A DNA stretch of 64,000 nt from Nocardioides plantarum (lineage in GTDB: Bacteria; Actinomycetota; Actinomycetes; Propionibacteriales; Nocardioidaceae), in NCBI RefSeq assembly GCF_006346395.1, contig NZ_VDMS01000002.1:372001-436000 (forward strand), read 5' to 3'. This document shows, one piece after another, positions 36,677 through 46,014 of the stretch (position 1 is its first letter; every line of letters starts with the position of its first letter). The position numbers and the translations under genes were made by a program. The notes beneath the pieces were generated by a model. It worked only from the letters and a program-made list of their open reading frames with translations. It was not told the DNA's origin and searched no databases.

Positions 36677-36707
36677 AACACATACACAGAATGTGAAGGA
36701 GGTCACC

Positions 36708-37475
36708 GTGTACGCCGAGGAACGCCAGCAGTCCATGTCCAGGCTCGTCGCCGAGCGACGCCGGATGTCGGTCGCGACCCTGGCCGCCGAGTACGACGTG
36801 ACCACCGAGACCGTGCGCCGCGACCTCTCCCAGCTCGAGCGCCTGGGGCTCGTACGCCGGGTGCACGGCGGCGTGGTGCCGGCCGACGCCCTCGGCCCGA
36901 TCGAGGCCGGGCTCGGCGAGCGCGACCGCACCAACGCCGACGTGAAGGACCTCATCGCCAAGGCGGCGGTCGCCCTGCTCCCCCGCGACGGTGGCACCGT
37001 CGTGCTCGACGCCGGAAGCACCACCGCGCGCCTGGCCGCCGCGATCCCCTCCGACCGCCGGCTCGTGACGTTCACCCACGCGGTGCCGGTCGCGGCCCGC
37101 CTGGCGGGCCTGCCGGCCGTCGAGCTCCACCTGCTGCCCGGCCGGGTCCGTGCGGCCACCCAGGCCGCCGTCGGCGCCGACACCGTGACGGCCCTCGGCC
37201 GGCTGCGCGCCGACGTGGCCTTCGTCGGCACCAACGCGCTCACCGTGCGCCACGGGCTGTCCACCCCCGACGCCGACGAGGCGGCGACCAAGCGCGCGAT
37301 CGTCGCGTCCGCCCGCCGGGTCGTCGTCCTGGCCGACTCCTCCAAGGTCGGCCGCGAGTCGACCATCAGCTTCGCCGCGCTCGCCGACGTCGACTGCCTG
37401 GTGACCGACACCGGCATCGAGCCCGGCGACCGCCGCGCGATCGAGAAGGCCGGCGTCGAGGTGGTCCTCCCGTGA
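36708..37475 (+). CDS. fruR: DeoR-family repressor of fructose utilisation
   Basis: A 255-residue regulator. The N-terminal helix-turn-helix reads MSVATLAAEYDVTTETVRRDLSQLERLGLV in pieces across residues 18-47, with the DeoR signature RRVHGGVVPA after it. The C-terminal sugar-phosphate sensor domain has VVLDAGSTTARLA, DVAFVGTNAL and VVVLADSSKVGR. The GTG at 36708 has a strong AAGGAGG ribosome site. It is first in the fru operon and its stop overlaps fruK (GTGA). It is likely to bind the direct repeats in its own promoter, with fructose 1-phosphate or a related sugar phosphate as inducer. Confidence 0.93.
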   Translation: MYAEERQQSMSRLVAERRRMSVATLAAEYDVTTETVRRDLSQLERLGLVRRVHGGVVPADALGPIEAGLGERDRTNADVKDLIAKAAVALLPRDGGTVVLDAGSTTARLAAAIPSDRRLVTFTHAVPVAARLAGLPAVELHLLPGRVRAATQAAVGADTVTALGRLRADVAFVGTNALTVRHGLSTPDADEAATKRAIVASARRVVVLADSSKVGRESTISFAALADVDCLVTDTGIEPGDRRAIEKAGVEVVLP

Positions 37476-38473
37476 GCACTCCCCCGCCCGACGCCCGCGG
37501 CCTGATCGTCACCCTCACCCCTAACCCCAGCATCGACCGCACCGTGGCGCTCGCCGGTCCGCTGGTCAGAGGTGGCGTGCACCGCACCGCCTCGGCGTTC
37601 TCCCAGGCCGGCGGCAAGGGCGTCAACATCTCCCGCGCCTGCCTGTCCGCCGGCGTCGCGACCACCGCCGTGCTGCCCGCCGCCGGCGACGACCCGTTCG
37701 TCGCCGACCTGGCCGCCGCCGGCATCGCCCACCGCCTCGCACCGGGCGACGGGCCGGTGCGGGTCAACCTGACGATCAGCGAGCCCGACGGCACCACCAC
37801 CAAGCTCAACAGCCCCGGCGCCACCGCGAGCCCGGCCACCCTCGACGCGCTCGCCGCGACCCTGCGCTCGCTGGCCGACGAGGCCGACTGGATCGTGCTC
37901 GCCGGCTCGCTCCCGCCCGGCGCCCCCGCCCGCTGGTACGCCGACCTCGTCGCCGAGCTGCGCACGACCACCACCACCCGCATCGCCGTCGACACCAGCG
38001 ACGAGCCGCTGGTCTCCCTGGTCGACCGGCTCGGCCCCGACACGGCCCCGCACCTGATGAAGCCCAACGGCGAGGAGCTGGCCTCGTTCACCGGCGCCGA
38101 CGGCGCGGCACTCGAGGCCGACCCCGCCGCCGCGGCCGCCGCGGCCCGGACCCTGCTCGACCGTGGTGTCACCGAGGTCCTGGCCACCCTGGGCGGCCAC
38201 GGGGCGGTGCTGGTCACGGCCGACGGCGCCTGGCACGCCATCCCGCCCCCGACCGACGTCGTCAGCACCGTCGGTGCCGGCGACTCCAGCCTCTTCGGCT
38301 ACCTCCTCGGGGGCCTGCGCCAGCAGGACCCCGCCCACCGTCTCGCGCTCGCCGTCGCCTACGGCAGCGCGGCCGCCGGCCTGCCCGGCACCACCATCCC
38401 GCAACCCACGCAGGTGCGACCCGACCTGGTCGTCGTACGCGCGCTGCCCTCACCACTGGAGAGTGACCGATGA
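37472..38473 (+). CDS. fruK: 1-phosphofructokinase
   Basis: A 333-residue PfkB-family sugar kinase that phosphorylates fructose 1-phosphate to the 1,6-bisphosphate. It has LTPNPSIDRTV at the N-terminus, the substrate motif FSQAGGKGVNISRACLSAG, KLNSPGA, and the catalytic region VVSTVGAGDSSLFGYL with the base Asp in GAGD. GTGA overlap with fruR and ATGA overlap with fruA show a tightly coupled operon. Confidence 0.95.
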   Translation: MSTPPPDARGLIVTLTPNPSIDRTVALAGPLVRGGVHRTASAFSQAGGKGVNISRACLSAGVATTAVLPAAGDDPFVADLAAAGIAHRLAPGDGPVRVNLTISEPDGTTTKLNSPGATASPATLDALAATLRSLADEADWIVLAGSLPPGAPARWYADLVAELRTTTTTRIAVDTSDEPLVSLVDRLGPDTAPHLMKPNGEELASFTGADGAALEADPAAAAAAARTLLDRGVTEVLATLGGHGAVLVTADGAWHAIPPPTDVVSTVGAGDSSLFGYLLGGLRQQDPAHRLALAVAYGSAAAGLPGTTIPQPTQVRPDLVVVRALPSPLESDR

Positions 38474-40575
38474 CCGACCTCATCACCGTGGATCTGGTCC
38501 GTCTCGATGCCGACCTCGGCACCGAGAAGCACGACGTGATCCGGGCGCTGGCCGCCGTGGTCGCCTCCGCGGGGCGGGCGACCGACGTCGACCGCATCGT
38601 CGAGGACGCCCTGGCCCGCGAGGCCAAGTCGGCCACCGGGCTCAAGGACGGCATCGCGATCCCGCACTGCCGCACCGCCGGGGTCGACACCCCGACGCTG
38701 GTCTTCGCCCGGCTCGCGCCGCCCGTCGACTTCGGCGCCAAGGACGGCCCCGCCGACCTCGCGTTCCTGATCACCGCCCCCGAGGGCGGCGACAACGCCC
38801 ACCTGCAGATCCTCACCAAGCTCGCCCGCGCGCTGGTCAAGAAGGACTTCACCGACGGCCTGCGCGCCGCCGCCACGCCCGAGGAGGTCGTCGCGCTGGT
38901 CGCCGGCGTCGTCGACCCGGCCCCCTCGACCGCGGCGACCACCGGGGCCGCCGGAGTCGCTGGGGCCACGGGGGCTGCCGCAGGCCCGCTCGACAAGGCA
39001 CCCGCCGCGACCGCCGCGACCACGCGTCGCCTCGTCGCCGTGACCGCGTGCCCGACCGGCATCGCCCACACCTACATGGCCGCCGAGGCCCTCGAGGCCG
39101 CCGCCGGTCGGGCCGGCGTCACCATCGACGTCGAGACCCAGGGCTCGGCCGGCGCGACGCCGCTCGACCCGGCGGTCATCGCCGCGGCCGACGCGGTCAT
39201 CTTCGCCGTCGACGTCGGGGTCCGCGACCGTGGCCGCTTCGCCGGCAAGCCGCTGGTCTCCTCCAGCGTCAAGCGCCCGATCGACGAGGGCGACCTGATG
39301 ATCGCCGAGGCGCTCGAGCGCGCCGACGACCCCCACGCCCCACGCGTCGAGGGCAGCGCCGACGGCGGCGGTGACGCGGCCGCGTCGACCGGCACCGAGT
39401 CGTGGGGTGGCCGGATCCGTCGGGTGCTGATGACCGGCGTGTCCTACATGATCCCCTTCGTGGCGGCCGGCGGTCTGCTGATCGCACTCGGCTTCCTGCT
39501 CGGCGGCTACGAGATCGTCGGCCCCTACGGCGACATCGCCGTCAACAACACGTTCTTCGACCTGCCCGACCCTGGTGCGCTCGGCCTCGACCACGCCCTG
39601 TTCGACTCCGGCCTGATGGCCTACCTGGGCGCGCTGTTCTTCATCATCGGCAAGACCGCGTTCATGTTCTTCATCCCGGCCCTGGCCGGCTACATCGCCT
39701 ACGCCATCGCCGACCGGCCCGGCATCGCCCCCGGCTTCATCGTCGGCGGGCTGGCGGCCAACATCTTCGCCGTCCAGAGCAGCGCGGCCGACCCGGTCTC
39801 CCTGCCCGCCACCGGCTTCCTGGGCGCAATCGTGGGTGGCGTGCTCGCCGGCGTGATCGCTCACTGGCTGGCCCAGCGCAAGGTCCCCTCGTGGGCCCGG
39901 GGCCTGATGCCGGTCCTGGTGATCCCGCTGGTCACCTCGATCGTCGCCGGCCTGCTGATGATCGTCGTCTTCGGCAAGCCGATCGGTTGGCTGATGGACC
40001 GCCTCAACGACGGCCTCACCGACATGAGCGGCAGCTACGCCGTCCTACTCGGCGTCGTCCTGGGCCTGATGATGGCCTTCGACATGGGCGGTCCCCTCAA
40101 CAAGGTCGCCTACTCGTTCGCCGCCGCCGGGGTGGGCGGTGCCTCGCTGGCCAGCGACGCTCCTCAGCTCAAGATCATGGCGGCCGTCATGCTCGCCGGG
40201 ATGGTGCCGCCGATCGCGTTGGCCCTGGCCACCGTCGTCCGACCGAAGCTCTTCAACGCCGCCGAGCGCGAGAACGGCAAGGCCGGCTGGCTCCTCGGCG
40301 CCTCCTTCATCACCGAGGGAGCGATCCCGTTCGCCGCGGCCGACCCGCTGCGGGTCATCCCGGCCATCATGCTCGGCAGCGCCGTCACCGGCGGGCTGTC
40401 CGAAGCCCTCGACGTCAGCGTCCGGGCCCCGCACGGCGGCATCTTCGTGCTCTTCGCCGTCGACGGCGTGCTCGGCTTCCTGATCTCGCTCGCCGCCGGC
40501 GTCGTGGTCGGCGCGGCCGCGGTCATCGCCCTGAAGTCCACCGCGAAGACCCCCGCCGCCGCCGTGGCCGTCTGA
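38470..40575 (+). CDS. fruA: PTS fructose transporter, EIIABC
   Basis: A 701-residue membrane permease that imports fructose as fructose 1-phosphate. EIIA comes first (about 1-150), with phosphorylated His 66 in GIAIPHCRTA. An Ala/Thr linker leads to EIIB (about 186-285), with Cys 194 in VTACPTGIAHTYMAAEAL. EIIC (about 310-690) has some nine or ten membrane segments and GGPLNKVAYSFAAAGVGG and ITEGAIPFAAADPLRVIP, the sugar-binding loop. All three phosphotransfer sites are intact. It is coupled to fruK by ATGA. Confidence 0.96.
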   Translation: MTDLITVDLVRLDADLGTEKHDVIRALAAVVASAGRATDVDRIVEDALAREAKSATGLKDGIAIPHCRTAGVDTPTLVFARLAPPVDFGAKDGPADLAFLITAPEGGDNAHLQILTKLARALVKKDFTDGLRAAATPEEVVALVAGVVDPAPSTAATTGAAGVAGATGAAAGPLDKAPAATAATTRRLVAVTACPTGIAHTYMAAEALEAAAGRAGVTIDVETQGSAGATPLDPAVIAAADAVIFAVDVGVRDRGRFAGKPLVSSSVKRPIDEGDLMIAEALERADDPHAPRVEGSADGGGDAAASTGTESWGGRIRRVLMTGVSYMIPFVAAGGLLIALGFLLGGYEIVGPYGDIAVNNTFFDLPDPGALGLDHALFDSGLMAYLGALFFIIGKTAFMFFIPALAGYIAYAIADRPGIAPGFIVGGLAANIFAVQSSAADPVSLPATGFLGAIVGGVLAGVIAHWLAQRKVPSWARGLMPVLVIPLVTSIVAGLLMIVVFGKPIGWLMDRLNDGLTDMSGSYAVLLGVVLGLMMAFDMGGPLNKVAYSFAAAGVGGASLASDAPQLKIMAAVMLAGMVPPIALALATVVRPKLFNAAERENGKAGWLLGASFITEGAIPFAAADPLRVIPAIMLGSAVTGGLSEALDVSVRAPHGGIFVLFAVDGVLGFLISLAAGVVVGAAAVIALKSTAKTPAAAVAV

Positions 40576-40631
40576 CCTACCGTCCTACCCACCACCACCA
40601 CCACCGTCACCCGAGCACCCGAGGAGCACCC

Positions 40632-40895
40632 ATGCCCACCAGGACCGTCGTCGTCGGCTCAGCCGTCGGCCTGCACGCCCGTCCCGCCGCGATCATCAGC
40701 GACGCCGCCGCCGAGCTCGACTCGGAGGTGCTCATCGGCCTGCCGGGCGAGGAGGCCGTCGACGCCGGCTCGTCGCTGCTGATCATGACCCTCGGCGCCG
40801 AGAACGGGGCGAGCGTCGAGGTCTCCGGCGACAGCCAGGCCGACGTGGACGCCATCGCCGCGCTGGTCGAGAAGGACCTCGACGCCGAGGAGTGA
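40632..40895 (+). CDS. ptsH: HPr phosphocarrier protein
   Basis: An 87-residue phosphocarrier between enzyme I and fruA. The phosphorylated His is 15 in SAVGLHARPAA. The region that holds the regulatory Ser in Firmicutes reads DAGSSLLIM here. A GAGGAG ribosome site precedes the ATG. It is the last gene of the operon, 56 bases after fruA, and is closed by a strong hairpin. Confidence 0.95.
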   Translation: MPTRTVVVGSAVGLHARPAAIISDAAAELDSEVLIGLPGEEAVDAGSSLLIMTLGAENGASVEVSGDSQADVDAIAALVEKDLDAEE

Positions 40896-40957
40896 TCCAG
40901 CAGTAGCCCCACGCGTGGCCAGCCGCGGCCGTCCCCCCTCGTTGCCGCGCTGTCCCG

Positions 40958-40991
40958 GAGCGCCCCTCGGCAGGACTGCCGAGGGGCGCTC
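40958..40991 (+). terminator. Terminator of the fru operon
   Basis: A perfect 15-bp stem (GAGCGCCCCTCGGCA / TGCCGAGGGGCGCTC) with a four-base loop, 62 bases after ptsH. It is followed by GTCTCGTGCTT rather than a pure U run. Confidence 0.75.
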
Positions 40992-41040
40992 GTCTCGTGC
41001 TTCCCGGCTGCGCGGACCCGGACCGCTCTGTCCCACCCAT

Positions 41041-41420
41041 GCGGTCCGGAGTGCGCCGGTACCTGGGCCCTCCCCACGACCAGAGTGACCCAGGGTGCGT
41101 CAGTTCTCAGGACCCCCTGCGGCCAGGGTGACCCAGGGTGCGTCAGTTCTCAGGACCCTCTGCGGCCAAGGTGACCCAGGGTGCGCCGGGATCTGGGCCC
41201 TCCCACGACCAGAGTGACCCGGAGTGCGTCAGATCCCAGGACCCCCTGCGACGGAAGTGACCCGGGGTGGGTCACATCACGATTCGAGGTGGCCCCAGAA
41301 CCGACGCGGGGTGGGTCACATCACGATCCGAGCAGGCCCCAGAACCGACGCGGGGTGGGTCACATCACGATCCGAGCAGGCCCCACAACCGACGCACGAT
41401 GGGTCACATCACGATCGGGA
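41041..41420 (+). repeat. Tandem array of 43/44-base units
   Basis: Unit starts are at 41085, 41128, 41171, 41214 and 41257 (exactly 43 bases apart), with a degenerate unit from 41041. After that the GGGGTGGGTC core recurs at 41264, 41308, 41352 and 41396 (exactly 44 apart). The first group shares GTGACCCAGGGTGCGTCAG and the second GGGTGGGTCACATCACGAT. No gene is seen between ptsH and 41423. The array runs right up to the stop codon of the leftward membrane-protein gene. The unit start TGACCC-n5-GGGTCA is itself a palindrome. Confidence 0.85.
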
Positions 41421-41422
41421 CG

Positions 41423-42448
41423 TCAGTCGGTGGCCGTGCTCGCGGTCGTCCGCCGACGCAGCTCGCGGTAGACCACCCGGACGCCCACGGCACGGGCGAG
41501 CTCGTCCATCACCGTGGTGAAGAACTCCTTGCGGTAGAGGTCGTCGGTGATCGCCACCACCGTGAAGTAGAGCCCCGAGAACGCCGCGAGGAACACCGCC
41601 ACGTGGGCCAGCTCGCGGCTGACCAGCTCGGGCCCGAACGGCGGGTAGTGCGGCTTGTCGCCGAGCCAGCTGACGATGACGGAGTCCTCGATCACGACGG
41701 CACCGAAGACGATGAAGAAGACGAACACCGCGAGCGCGAGCAGCAGCACCTGCACCGCCTGGGCGACGACGAGCACCAGCACCAGGTTGACCATCTGCAG
41801 CCCGGTGACCTGGGCCTCCTCGGGCAGGTCGATGTCGGAGTCGACGACCTCGCGCGCGAGCGCAGCCAGCGAGGTGTCGGCGGTGGCGCGCAGGACGTCG
41901 TCGGCCTCGACGTGGTCGTCGAAGGCGTCGAGCTCCTCGGCCAGCCGGGGCACCAGGAAGCCGATCGCGGCCGCCGCGAAGAACAGCACGGCTCCCCACA
42001 GCACGCCACCCTGCAGTGCCGAGGCGACCTGCCAGACCTCGGTGTTGATGAACAGGAACGTGATGAACAGCAGCAGCATCGGCAGGGCCCGGGTCGCCAG
42101 CGGCAGCAGCAGCCCCAGGCTGCCGAACGCGCGGCGCAGCGCCCAGGCGGCGATCGTCGAGGCTTGCAGCGCCCGCAGGCCGTACAGCACCAGGACGCCG
42201 AGCACGACGCTGGCGCCGGTGGGTGCCCCGAGGGAGCTGTCGTGCGCCGCGAGGGCGACCGCCGCGCCGGCGAGGCCGCCGAGGACCAGGGCGACCAGGA
42301 GCACCGAGACCACGCGCGCGCGGCTCAGCCGGTCGGCGACCAGCGACCGGGTCTCGTCGACGAAGTAGGGCAGGCCGTGCCGCTGGAACCAGACCTCCGC
42401 GGCGGCCACCGCGGCGCGGTCGTCGCCGCGCTCAGGCGAGGAGCTCAC
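41423..42448 (-). CDS. Conserved actinobacterial integral membrane protein, unknown function
   Basis: A 341-residue protein with about seven predicted membrane segments (e.g. VVSVLLVALVLGGLAGAAVAL, ALPMLLLFITFLFI, GAVLFFAAAAIGFLVP, LVLVLVVAQAVQVLLLALAV, VAVFLAAFSGLYFTVVAI). A cytoplasmic acidic loop (ELDAFDDHVEADDVLRA) and a basic C-terminus are present. I recall similar hypothetical membrane proteins in actinomycetes but no function. The GTG start overlaps the ribF stop by 17 bases, so it belongs to the ribF transcript. Confidence 0.82.
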   Translation of the reverse strand: MSSSPERGDDRAAVAAAEVWFQRHGLPYFVDETRSLVADRLSRARVVSVLLVALVLGGLAGAAVALAAHDSSLGAPTGASVVLGVLVLYGLRALQASTIAAWALRRAFGSLGLLLPLATRALPMLLLFITFLFINTEVWQVASALQGGVLWGAVLFFAAAAIGFLVPRLAEELDAFDDHVEADDVLRATADTSLAALAREVVDSDIDLPEEAQVTGLQMVNLVLVLVVAQAVQVLLLALAVFVFFIVFGAVVIEDSVIVSWLGDKPHYPPFGPELVSRELAHVAVFLAAFSGLYFTVVAITDDLYRKEFFTTVMDELARAVGVRVVYRELRRRTTASTATD

Positions 42449-43370
42449 GCGTCCGGCGTACGTCGTCGGCCATCTGCTCCAGCAGCGGGTCGATGCCGTC
42501 GAAGGCGGTCATGCCGCGCAGCCGCTCCACGAACGCGACCTCGACCTCCACGCCGTAGAGGTCGAGGTCGGTGCGGTCCAGGACGTAGCTCTCGATGCGC
42601 CGGTAGCGCACGCCGTCGAAGGTCGGGTTGGTGCCGACGCTGATCGCGGCCGGAAAGCTCTCCCCGGTGTCGAGGCGGCGCAGGCGCCCGGCGTAGACGC
42701 CGTCGGCGGGGGCGGCGGTGAGCCCGTCGGTCGGCACGTTGGCCGTGGGATAGCCGAGCTCGCGACCGCGCTGGTCGCCGCGCACGACCTCGCCGCGTAC
42801 GGCGAAGGGCCGGCCGAGCGCCTCGGCGGCACCCCCGACGTCACCGGCGGCGAGGCAGGTGCGCACGTAGGTCGACGACCACACCTGCGGCCCGCCGTCG
42901 AGCGCGACACCCTCGGCTGTGAACCCCGCCGACTCCCCCGCCGCCACCAGGAACGCCACGTCGCCGGCGGCCCGGTGTCCGAAGCGGAAGTTGGCGCCGA
43001 CGACGACGGCCCGGGCGCGCAGCGTGTCGACCAGGACCTTCTGCACGAACTCGTGCGGGGTCCACGAGGCGACGTCGACGTCGAAGGGCAGGGCGAAGAC
43101 GTGGTCGACCCCGATGTCGGCGAGCAGGGTCGCGCGCTCGTCGAGCGTGGTCAGCATCGAGGGCGCGTGATCGGGGCGCAGCACCGCCATCGGGTGCGGG
43201 TCGAAGGTCACCGTCACCAGGGGCACGCCGAGCTCGTCGGCACGGGCGCGGGCCCGGGCGACGACGGCGCGGTGCCCGCGGTGGACGCCGTCGAAGTTGC
43301 CGATGGTCACGGCGGTCCCGGAGCCGACCAGGTCGGCCGGGACCTCCGCGAAGGAGCGCCAGATGGTCAC
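42432..43370 (-). CDS. ribF: Bifunctional riboflavin kinase/FAD synthetase
   Basis: A 312-residue cytoplasmic enzyme converting riboflavin to FMN and FMN to FAD. The N-terminal adenylyltransferase has VTIGNFDGVHRGH and TFDPHPM, then GANFRFGHRAAGD and STYVRTCLAAGDV. The C-terminal kinase has GDQRGRELGYPTANV and ISVGTNPTFDG then RRIESYVLD. It starts with GTG at 43370. It follows rbfA-truB on the same strand, an order common in actinobacteria. Confidence 0.95.
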   Translation of the reverse strand: MTIWRSFAEVPADLVGSGTAVTIGNFDGVHRGHRAVVARARARADELGVPLVTVTFDPHPMAVLRPDHAPSMLTTLDERATLLADIGVDHVFALPFDVDVASWTPHEFVQKVLVDTLRARAVVVGANFRFGHRAAGDVAFLVAAGESAGFTAEGVALDGGPQVWSSTYVRTCLAAGDVGGAAEALGRPFAVRGEVVRGDQRGRELGYPTANVPTDGLTAAPADGVYAGRLRRLDTGESFPAAISVGTNPTFDGVRYRRIESYVLDRTDLDLYGVEVEVAFVERLRGMTAFDGIDPLLEQMADDVRRTRELLA

Positions 43371-43432
43371 GACGGTCAGACTAGTCGTGGCGCGCCGGGG
43401 TCCGATGTCGACCCGGCGGGCTCCACGGAGCC

Positions 43433-44293
43433 TCAGACGAAGACGGCCACGGCGCGTGAGCCCTCGTCGGCCGGCTCGTAGAGGGCGAGGAACGCGCCGT
43501 CGGGCGCGAACACCGCGGTCAGTCCGTCGAGGGGGCGCTCGAGCCGGCGCCCGACCCTCACGTCGACCGCCTCGGCGTCGTCGAGGTCGGCCGCGGCGAA
43601 GGTCGCCCGCGCCGCGTCGGCGATCGGCACCGTCACGAAGTCGTCGGCGAGCTGGTCGAGCGTGCGCGCGGCAGCCAGGTCGAAGGAACCGACGGCCGTG
43701 CGCCGCAGGGCGGTCAGGTGACCGCCCACCCCCAGGTCGCGACCCACGTCGCGGGCGATGGCCCGGATGTAGGTGCCGCTGGAGCAGCGCACGGAGACCT
43801 GCACCTCGGCGCCGGCCACCGCACGCACCGTGAGGTCGTGGACGGTCACCCGACGGGCCGGGAGGTCGACCTCCTCGCCGTCGCGCACACGCTGGTAGGC
43901 CCGCTTGCCGTCGACCTTGATCGCCGACACCGCGGTCGGGACCTGGTCGATCTCCCCGACGTACGACGTCAGCGCGGCGCGCACCCGGTCCTCGGTGACC
44001 GCCTCGAGGTCGGCCGCAGCAGCGGTCGCCACGACCTCGCCCTCGGCGTCGTCGGTCGTGGTGGTCACCCCGAGCCGGATCGTGGCGTCGTACTGCTTCT
44101 CGGTGAGCATCAGGTGACCCAGCAGCCGGGTCGCCCGGTCGACCCCGAGCACCAGCACCCCGGTGGCCATCGGGTCGAGGGTGCCGGCGTGCCCCACCTT
44201 GCGGGTCCCGGCGAGGCGCCGCACGCGGGCCACGACGTCGTGCGAGGTGATGCCGGACGGCTTGTCGACCACGACGAGCCCGGGTGCGGTCAC
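43433..44293 (-). CDS. truB: tRNA pseudouridine-55 synthase
   Basis: A 286-residue enzyme that makes pseudouridine 55 in the T-loop of tRNAs. The catalytic Asp is residue 40 in [51 protein letters not shown] and [15 protein letters not shown] are family motifs. A PUA-like C-terminal end follows. The GTG start overlaps the rbfA stop as GTGA (44290-44293). Confidence 0.95.
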   Translation of the reverse strand: MTAPGLVVVDKPSGITSHDVVARVRRLAGTRKVGHAGTLDPMATGVLVLGVDRATRLLGHLMLTEKQYDATIRLGVTTTTDDAEGEVVATAAAADLEAVTEDRVRAALTSYVGEIDQVPTAVSAIKVDGKRAYQRVRDGEEVDLPARRVTVHDLTVRAVAGAEVQVSVRCSSGTYIRAIARDVGRDLGVGGHLTALRRTAVGSFDLAAARTLDQLADDFVTVPIADAARATFAAADLDDAEAVDVRVGRRLERPLDGLTAVFAPDGAFLALYEPADEGSRAVAVFV

Positions 44294-44799
44294 GCCCGGT
44301 CGTCCCGGTCCGCGCGCTCGTCGTCCTCGTCGTCCTCGTCGTCGCCAGCGTCGTCGCCAGCGTCCTCGTCGAGGATCTCCCGCGGCTTCTTGTAGGGGTC
44401 CTCCTCGCCGGCGTAGGCCGACCCGCGCGCGGCCGCGACGGCGTCGTCGAGGGCCTTGGCCCGGGCCAGGACCTCCTCGAGCGCGCGCGCCTCGTCGGGC
44501 AGCGCGTCGTGGAAGAACGTCAGGGTCGGGACGATCCGGGTGCCGAGCTGCTTGGCGACCTCGGAGCGCAGCACCCCCTTGGCGGACTCGAGCGCCGCGG
44601 CGGTGCCGGCCATCTCCTCCTCGCCACCGAGCACGGTGTAGAAGATCGAGGCCTGCTGGCCGTCGCCGGTGATGCGCACGTCGGTGATGGTGATGAACCC
44701 CAGTCGGGGGTCCTTGATCCGACGCTCGAGCATCTCGGCGACGATCACCTGGATCCGATCGGCGATCTTGCGCACGCGGGGGCTGGCCATGGGAGCCAT
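44290..44799 (-). CDS. rbfA: 30S ribosome-binding factor A
   Basis: A 169-residue assembly factor for the small ribosomal subunit with a type II KH fold. Motifs: [32 protein letters not shown] and the [11 protein letters not shown] strand. The last 45 residues are an acidic Asp/Glu/Ala tail ([15 protein letters not shown]) typical of actinobacterial copies. Two ATGs (44799 and 44790) are possible; 44799 has a purine-rich site in front. Confidence 0.94.
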   Translation of the reverse strand: MAPMASPRVRKIADRIQVIVAEMLERRIKDPRLGFITITDVRITGDGQQASIFYTVLGGEEEMAGTAAALESAKGVLRSEVAKQLGTRIVPTLTFFHDALPDEARALEEVLARAKALDDAVAAARGSAYAGEEDPYKKPREILDEDAGDDAGDDEDDEDDERADRDDRA

Positions 44800-44875
44800 T
44801 GTCCCGGCTCGGCCGCAGCGCGACCACCCACCCCCACCGCCGAGCCTCCGAGCCGGTCCACGACCGACGAGCGCC

Positions 44876-45403
44876 TCACTTGATGTCGAGGTCGACGACC
44901 CGCCACGCGCCGTCCTCCCGGCTCACCCCGACGGCCACCTGGGCGGCGCCGACGTTGACCTTGCCGTCGGTCCCGCGCCGGGTCGACTGGTCGAGGAACA
45001 CCAGCAACCGTCCGGAGTCGCCGGAGAGCTCCTGCACCGAGACCGCACTGACGCGCGCGTCCATGGTGAGCTTCTGGTCGGGAGCGAGGTCGACGAGCGT
45101 GGCGTAGAGATCGTCGAACTCGGAGCGTGCCTGGCCACGCAGCAGCTCGTCGGCCGCCGCCCGGGTGGCATCGGGCCGGGAGTAGTCGTAGGTGAGGATC
45201 CGGGCGATGCCGGTGCTCACGACGCCCTCGACCTCGCTGGTGCCCGCCACGTCGTAGAGCGCCTTGTTGTCGGCGCCCGGTCGCGAGGCGATGTCGTGGG
45301 CCCGCCACCACCCGAACGCCCCGACCCCGAGCAGGAGCACGGAGACCACGACGACCAGCAGGACCACCGGTCGGACCAGGGTCTGCCTCACCGAGCCGCT
45401 CAT
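44876..45403 (-). CDS. Mce-associated membrane protein (distal)
   Basis: A 175-residue protein with one N-terminal membrane helix ([21 protein letters not shown]) and a soluble domain outside. The domain has [14 protein letters not shown] and a beta-rich end ([17 protein letters not shown]). Such Mas proteins follow mceF in actinobacterial Mce operons and support the importer. The ATG overlaps the upstream stop (ATGA). It is the last gene of the operon. Confidence 0.86.
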   Translation of the reverse strand: MSGSVRQTLVRPVVLLVVVVSVLLLGVGAFGWWRAHDIASRPGADNKALYDVAGTSEVEGVVSTGIARILTYDYSRPDATRAAADELLRGQARSEFDDLYATLVDLAPDQKLTMDARVSAVSVQELSGDSGRLLVFLDQSTRRGTDGKVNVGAAQVAVGVSREDGAWRVVDLDIK

Positions 45404-46014
45404 CCTGCGTTCACCTCCACCGGGAGCAGGCTGGTGAACCGCCACTGGTCGTCGTCGCCACGCACGAGGTCGCCGACGTAGCGGTTGCGCTTGGGCTCGG
45501 CGGGTCCGGTGCCGTCCTGGACGGTGATCTCGACGACGAAGATCCCGGTCGCGGTGCCTGCCCTCAGGTCGAGGGCGGTCAACCCGGCGTCGAGGACCTG
45601 CGCGGTGCTCGCCGACCCGGTCGCCCCGAGGGCCTTGCGGTCCTCGGGCCGCAGGCTCGTCAGCTGGTCGTGCAGGGTGCCGGCCGACACCTCGCCCCAG
45701 CGCGCCAGGCCGGCGTCGAGGTCGTCGTGGTCGAGGGTGTTGAGCACCTCGACCGCCTCGGTCGCCTCGACCAGCACCCGGTCGCGCGCCTCGGCGTAGG
45801 AGATCGAGGCGTCCGGCTCGGCCCGGGACCACGCCAGCAGGCCGGTGACCAGGACCACCAGGGCCAGCACCACGAGCGCGGCCAGCAGCCCGCGCAGCCG
45901 GGTGCTCGGTCCGCGGTCGCCGTCGGCCTCGGTGTCGCCGTCGGCCTCGGTGTCGGACTCGACCGGATCGGACTCGACCTCGTCGTCGGCGGTCGAACGT
46001 GCGTCGATGCTCAT
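45400..46014 (-). CDS. Mce-associated membrane protein (proximal)
   Basis: A 204-residue protein: an acidic cytoplasmic N-terminus with a repeated DTEADGDTEADGD, one membrane helix (LLAALVVLALVVLVTGLLAW), and an outside domain with SYAEARDRVLVEATEAVEVL and EPKRNRYVGDLVRGDDDQWRF. It resembles the other Mas protein that follows, and both follow mceF. ATGA overlap at each end. Confidence 0.86.
   Translation of the reverse strand: MSIDARSTADDEVESDPVESDTEADGDTEADGDRGPSTRLRGLLAALVVLALVVLVTGLLAWSRAEPDASISYAEARDRVLVEATEAVEVLNTLDHDDLDAGLARWGEVSAGTLHDQLTSLRPEDRKALGATGSASTAQVLDAGLTALDLRAGTATGIFVVEITVQDGTGPAEPKRNRYVGDLVRGDDDQWRFTSLLPVEVNAG

Noticed and set aside
41041..41420. CRISPR-like array
   Set aside because: The units are contiguous and degenerate with no unique spacers between them, and no cas gene is present.
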